A DNA stretch of 64,000 bases, taken from positions 12,311 through 76,310 of the forward strand of contig NZ_JXXK01000019.1 in assembly GCF_000949455.1 (NCBI RefSeq), read 5' to 3'. Source of the DNA: Ruthenibacterium lactatiformans (GTDB taxonomy: Bacteria; Bacillota; Clostridia; Oscillospirales; Ruminococcaceae). This document shows positions 61,375 to 64,000 of the stretch, piece after piece. The translations under genes and the position numbers were made by a program. Every line of letters starts with the position of its first letter. Within the stretch, counting starts at the first letter, position 1. The notes under the pieces are model-generated. The model saw nothing but the letters and a program-made list of their open reading frames with translations, ran no database searches and was not told the DNA's origin.

Positions 61375-61916
61375 TTAAGTCGTAGGGGTTGTTATTTCCA
61401 TAGTATCTGGATGGATCAGAGTGATTGCTTTTCCGTTTCGTAAGGCATAATTGACTGTCTGTGCTGTGCCTGAGCGCAGCTTTTTCTGATTATCAAACAC
61501 ACCGATGATGTACTCTGCATGATCGACCATATAATAATTTCTTTTTTATAACTGGAAACATCCGCAGAATGTGAAATAACAATAGAATCGTTTGCGTTTT
61601 GGATCAGCTTTTTCAATCTATGTCTACTCTGATCCGGCCATTTAGAGTCATAGCCGATGAAGGGAATTACAACGATAATTTTAATATCCTCGTATCCTGT
61701 TTGTGCTCTCAATGTTAGAAGCTGTTCTCCAGCCCACATATCCACACCAAGAGCACCGCCGACAAAAAAAGTACGGACAAATTTCTCGTCATGGAGTATG
61801 CGAAACTGCTCCAGGAGACATTCTTTCAGCTTTTGGCATAGAGGATCTTCCTCATTATATCCAAAGCAAAATCTTGTTGGTCTGTGGCCGGTAATGGCAC
61901 AGGCATACTGATTCAT
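61375..61916 (-). CDS. SLOG-family (YpsA/DUF1273-like) protein, frameshift
   Basis: A protein of about 180 residues of the SLOG nucleotide-binding type. Visible: CAITGHRPTRFCFGY, FVRTFFVGGALGVDMWAGE and IIVVIPFIGYDSKWP. In the C-terminal part the frame breaks in a six-A run (61542-61547): as written the gene ends at 61416, but adding one A gives YKKRNYYMVDHAEYIIGVFDN and RSGTAQTVNYALRNG, a canonical family end that stops at 61375. SLOG proteins sense or make nucleotide signals; in ICEs they may act in stress or defence. Confidence 0.75.
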
Positions 61917-61939
61917 ACAAATCACCCTTGATAACTGCC

Positions 61940-61990
61940 TTGATTACGCATATAAAGCAAAAATAACGCAAATAATAATGCGTATAAAGG
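61940..61990. promoter_or_regulatory. Inverted TACGCATA motifs in a divergent promoter region
   Basis: TACGCATA (61945-61952) and its reverse-type ATGCGTATA (61978-61986) lie between the divergent SLOG and XRE genes, with AACGCAAA between them. They are plausible operators for the adjacent XRE regulator. Confidence 0.4.
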
Positions 61991-62073
61991 TTATATTACA
62001 AAATTATAACACAATACATACGAAGTATCAAGAATTGCTTTCTGCTATGCTAAAAGAGCAGAGAGGTGAGCGT

Positions 62074-62388
62074 ATGGACGAAGAATTTATCCGCAATCGG
62101 ATCACAGAATTGCGATTGAAAAAAGGTGTTTCAGAATATCAGATGAGCATGGAGTTAGGGCAGAACAGAAGCTATATTCAGGCGATTTCCTCTGGGCGTT
62201 CTATGCCGTCTATGAAGCAGTTCCTCAACATCTGTGAGTATTTTGAAATCACACCGCTTCAATTTTTTGATGCACAGGAAAATAACCCTCAGCTTATCAA
62301 GAAGGCTTTGGACGGAATGAGAAAGATGTCAGATGACGATTTGATTATGCTGATTGGTTTTATAAGTCGCTTAAACACAGAAAACTAA
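62074..62388 (+). CDS. XRE-family regulator
   Basis: A 104-residue protein with an N-terminal helix-turn-helix (ELRLKKGVSEYQMSMELGQNRSYIQ) and a short helical C-terminus. It is the only plus-strand gene in this section and sits before the relaxase. Start at 62074 is chosen because the longer frame to 61978 would enter the operator region; GAGAGGTGAGC precedes it. Confidence 0.75.
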   Translation: MDEEFIRNRITELRLKKGVSEYQMSMELGQNRSYIQAISSGRSMPSMKQFLNICEYFEITPLQFFDAQENNPQLIKKALDGMRKMSDDDLIMLIGFISRLNTEN

Positions 62389-62424
62389 CGATAGGAGGCA
62401 GTAAGCGTCCCGTCGTTAGTTTTT
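62381..62424 (+). terminator. Terminator after XRE gene
   Basis: AAAACTAACGA ... TCGTTAGTTTTT stem on both sides of a 21-base loop; the arm overlaps the stop codon. It would work in both directions and also lies in front of the converging relaxase gene end. Confidence 0.8.
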
Positions 62425-62576
62425 CATTTTATGCGCAGCATATTGTGGCAAGCAATGCTTGTGGCTATCCATTTCGCCACAAACTGCTTGTTGAGGGCAG
62501 TGCCCCCAAGCCCCTTTGAACACAGAATTTCATTCTGTGGCTGCGCGTTCTGCGAACGCTTTTGACCAGGACCAGC
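62425..62576. other. Intergenic spacer between XRE and relaxase gene ends
   Basis: About 150 bases with a perfect CACAGAAT/ATTCTGTG hairpin near 62521-62539 and no gene. No oriT-like nick motif is clear here; oriT is expected upstream of the relaxase beyond the right edge. Confidence 0.4.
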
Positions 62577-63989
62577 TTATCGCTGGCCGTGGTCTTTTTC
62601 TTTTTCAACATCCTGTTCTACCTCCATTTTCAGCACCCGATCCACATTGGCCTTTGCAGTTAAAAGCTCCCGCATTTCCTCACGAGAACGCCGGTACTCG
62701 GCATAGGTCTTTTTCTTTTCTTCCAGCAATTTCGCATACTCCGTCTGCAACTCTTTGACCTTAGGCAGCTTCTTGACTCCCATTTCATCAAAGGCATTCT
62801 TGGCAGCCTGGTGGAGCAGAATTTCTTCCTCATGTTCTTCCCGGAATTTCTTAGAGTAGCCGGCCTTGCGGTATGCCACATAGACCTCACGGGTCTTGGC
62901 ATAATTTACAATGTGAGTACGCAGAACAGCAATCTCTGCCATGCGCTTTTCAGCCGCTTTGATCTGCGCCGAAAGCTCATTGTGATGTGCCGTGGCAGCC
63001 GCAGCCTTTTCTTCTAAAATCGCATACTCCAACAGGTTATTCTCTGACAGGTAATTCATGGTCTGTGCCATTTGTTTCAGATTGAAAACCTTAGCCCATC
63101 GAGCATAGCCAGCACCTTTTCCTGCCTGCAATTTTGCCTGAATGTCCACCAGCAGATTGACCTTCTGCGTCTCTGCCTGTGTAACTATTTTCTTTCGTGG
63201 GGTATGCGCTTTCTTCCTGGAGAGAACCGCCTGCAAATCATCTAATCCATATCCTTCGCCCAGGCTGTCCATTCGGGCGGCTTTCTCCCAACCGGGGAGC
63301 TTCAGGCGATACGATTTCCCGCGCTTTGATACCTCACAGCCGGACTCTTGCAGCAGCCTCAGCAGCTCCTCAAAATTAGCAGGACTTTGTGATAATGCGT
63401 TGTCAATCGCTACACGCAGCAGCTCTCGGTGAGAGGGCTTTGCCTGATCGCCCAGCCATTTGTTATAGCTCTTTCCGTGAGGTTTCGGATTCTCCACAAT
63501 GGACAGTCCGTTTTCGATGCAGATGGTGTCACTTAACTGTCGGACTGCCTTGGTGCTGCCCCAAAAGTTTCGGAATTTCCGGTCATATTCTAAGCTGACC
63601 GATGACCAGATAATGTGATTATGAATGTGCGATTTGTCTATATGAGTGCAGACCACAAAGGCATGATTGCCCTTGGTAAAACGCTTGGCAAATTCCACAC
63701 CCAGCCGGTTCGCTTCTTCCGGAGTGATCTCACCGGGGCGGAACGACTGGCGCACATGATAGGCGATCACATCATCCGCGCCGCGCACTCGTCCGGTAGC
63801 GGCAATGTACTGCCGCTTTGCCAGAAGGAACTCCGCATCCACAGTCCGGCTATCACACGCATAGCCGGTAATGAGCCTGCCGTTATCTGTTTTCTTTGGA
63901 TTGGCCACATAGTCGATGATGTCACTGATTGCCCGACTTTCTGTGCGCCCCTTGCCAACATGAAGCGGCATGATTCTTGTAGTTGCCAT
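62577..63989 (-). CDS. Relaxase/mobilization nuclease (MobP/MobA-type)
   Basis: A 470-residue relaxase of Clostridia ICEs. The N-terminus starts MATTRIMPLHVGKG, typical of the family; the catalytic Tyr is expected in YVANPKKTD and the metal site is DKSHIHNHIIWSS (HxH). A conserved GKSYNKWL follows. The C-terminal half is long coiled coil (~300-470) with many Lys/Glu. It would nick oriT and pilot DNA to the VirD4 coupling protein. No oriT is seen in the short distance to the window edge. Confidence 0.88.
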   Translation of the reverse strand: MATTRIMPLHVGKGRTESRAISDIIDYVANPKKTDNGRLITGYACDSRTVDAEFLLAKRQYIAATGRVRGADDVIAYHVRQSFRPGEITPEEANRLGVEFAKRFTKGNHAFVVCTHIDKSHIHNHIIWSSVSLEYDRKFRNFWGSTKAVRQLSDTICIENGLSIVENPKPHGKSYNKWLGDQAKPSHRELLRVAIDNALSQSPANFEELLRLLQESGCEVSKRGKSYRLKLPGWEKAARMDSLGEGYGLDDLQAVLSRKKAHTPRKKIVTQAETQKVNLLVDIQAKLQAGKGAGYARWAKVFNLKQMAQTMNYLSENNLLEYAILEEKAAAATAHHNELSAQIKAAEKRMAEIAVLRTHIVNYAKTREVYVAYRKAGYSKKFREEHEEEILLHQAAKNAFDEMGVKKLPKVKELQTEYAKLLEEKKKTYAEYRRSREEMRELLTAKANVDRVLKMEVEQDVEKEKDHGQR

Positions 63990-64000
63990 AGATGGAGCCT

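Noticed and set aside
62425..62576. oriT next to the relaxase
   Set aside because: The spacer lies at the 3' end of the relaxase gene and has only one short hairpin; oriT is usually upstream, outside the window.

Overview
The window reads as a large integrative and conjugative element (ICE) from a gut-type low-oxygen Firmicute (class Clostridia, probably an Oscillospiraceae or Lachnospiraceae relative). This assignment is an inference from the gene families (DUF4320 pilin-like proteins, PrgI-VirB4, TraG/VirD4, DUF6100, DUF5697, Clostridia-type relaxase), strong GGAGG ribosome binding sites with many TTG starts, and a base composition that alternates between GC-rich conserved modules and AT-rich cargo. 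No ribosomal RNA, complete tRNA, core housekeeping operon or CRISPR array is present.

Layout. (1) 1-8.6 kb, minus strand: a Tad-type pilus operon (TadC- and TadB-like platform proteins, CpaF ATPase, CpaE-like ATPase, CpaB, prepilin peptidase, a large secreted protein and two pilin-like proteins). (2) 8.75-10.6 kb: an AbiL/RloAB-type abortive infection pair. (3) 10.6-16.5 kb: AT-rich cargo with a sigma/anti-sigma-like pair and several small secreted or membrane proteins, containing decayed duplicates. (4) 16.5-32.3 kb, minus strand: the conjugation module (S1-domain protein, VirD4 coupling protein, accessory DUF proteins, a radical SAM protein, a PrgI-VirB4 fusion, a C39-like peptidase, VirB6/TrbL and VirB2-like proteins, an ArpU-like regulator and a DNA-binding regulator). 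(5) 32.4-32.9 kb: an attachment site carrying the 3' half of a tRNA-Arg(CCT), flanked on both sides by TTTGCTAA-type repeats. (6) 33.0-39.6 kb: tyrosine integrase, excisionase-like proteins, MazF, a sigma-like factor, a second ArpU-like regulator, ImmA/HTH and a WYL regulator. (7) 39.6-61.3 kb: about 25 tightly packed minus-strand genes that form a polyimmunity locus, built from immunity-type domains of polymorphic toxin systems with no recognisable toxin, including a roughly 2,000-residue multi-immunity fusion. (8) 61.4-64 kb: a SLOG protein, an XRE regulator and the relaxase.

How it fits together: relaxase, coupling protein, VirB4/B6/B2 and the Tad pilus would together carry out DNA transfer. 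Integrase and excisionase would act at the tRNA-Arg att site. Two copies of one promoter/leader element (8.7 and 30.5 kb) appear to co-regulate the pilus and secretion operons. Because the integrase-type repeats lie on both sides of the att core, the window may cross an attP-like junction (circular form or tandem copies) so that both halves belong to one element. Seven genes carry single-base frameshifts, all in A/T homopolymer runs of 4-6, a pattern that suggests base-calling error more than real decay.
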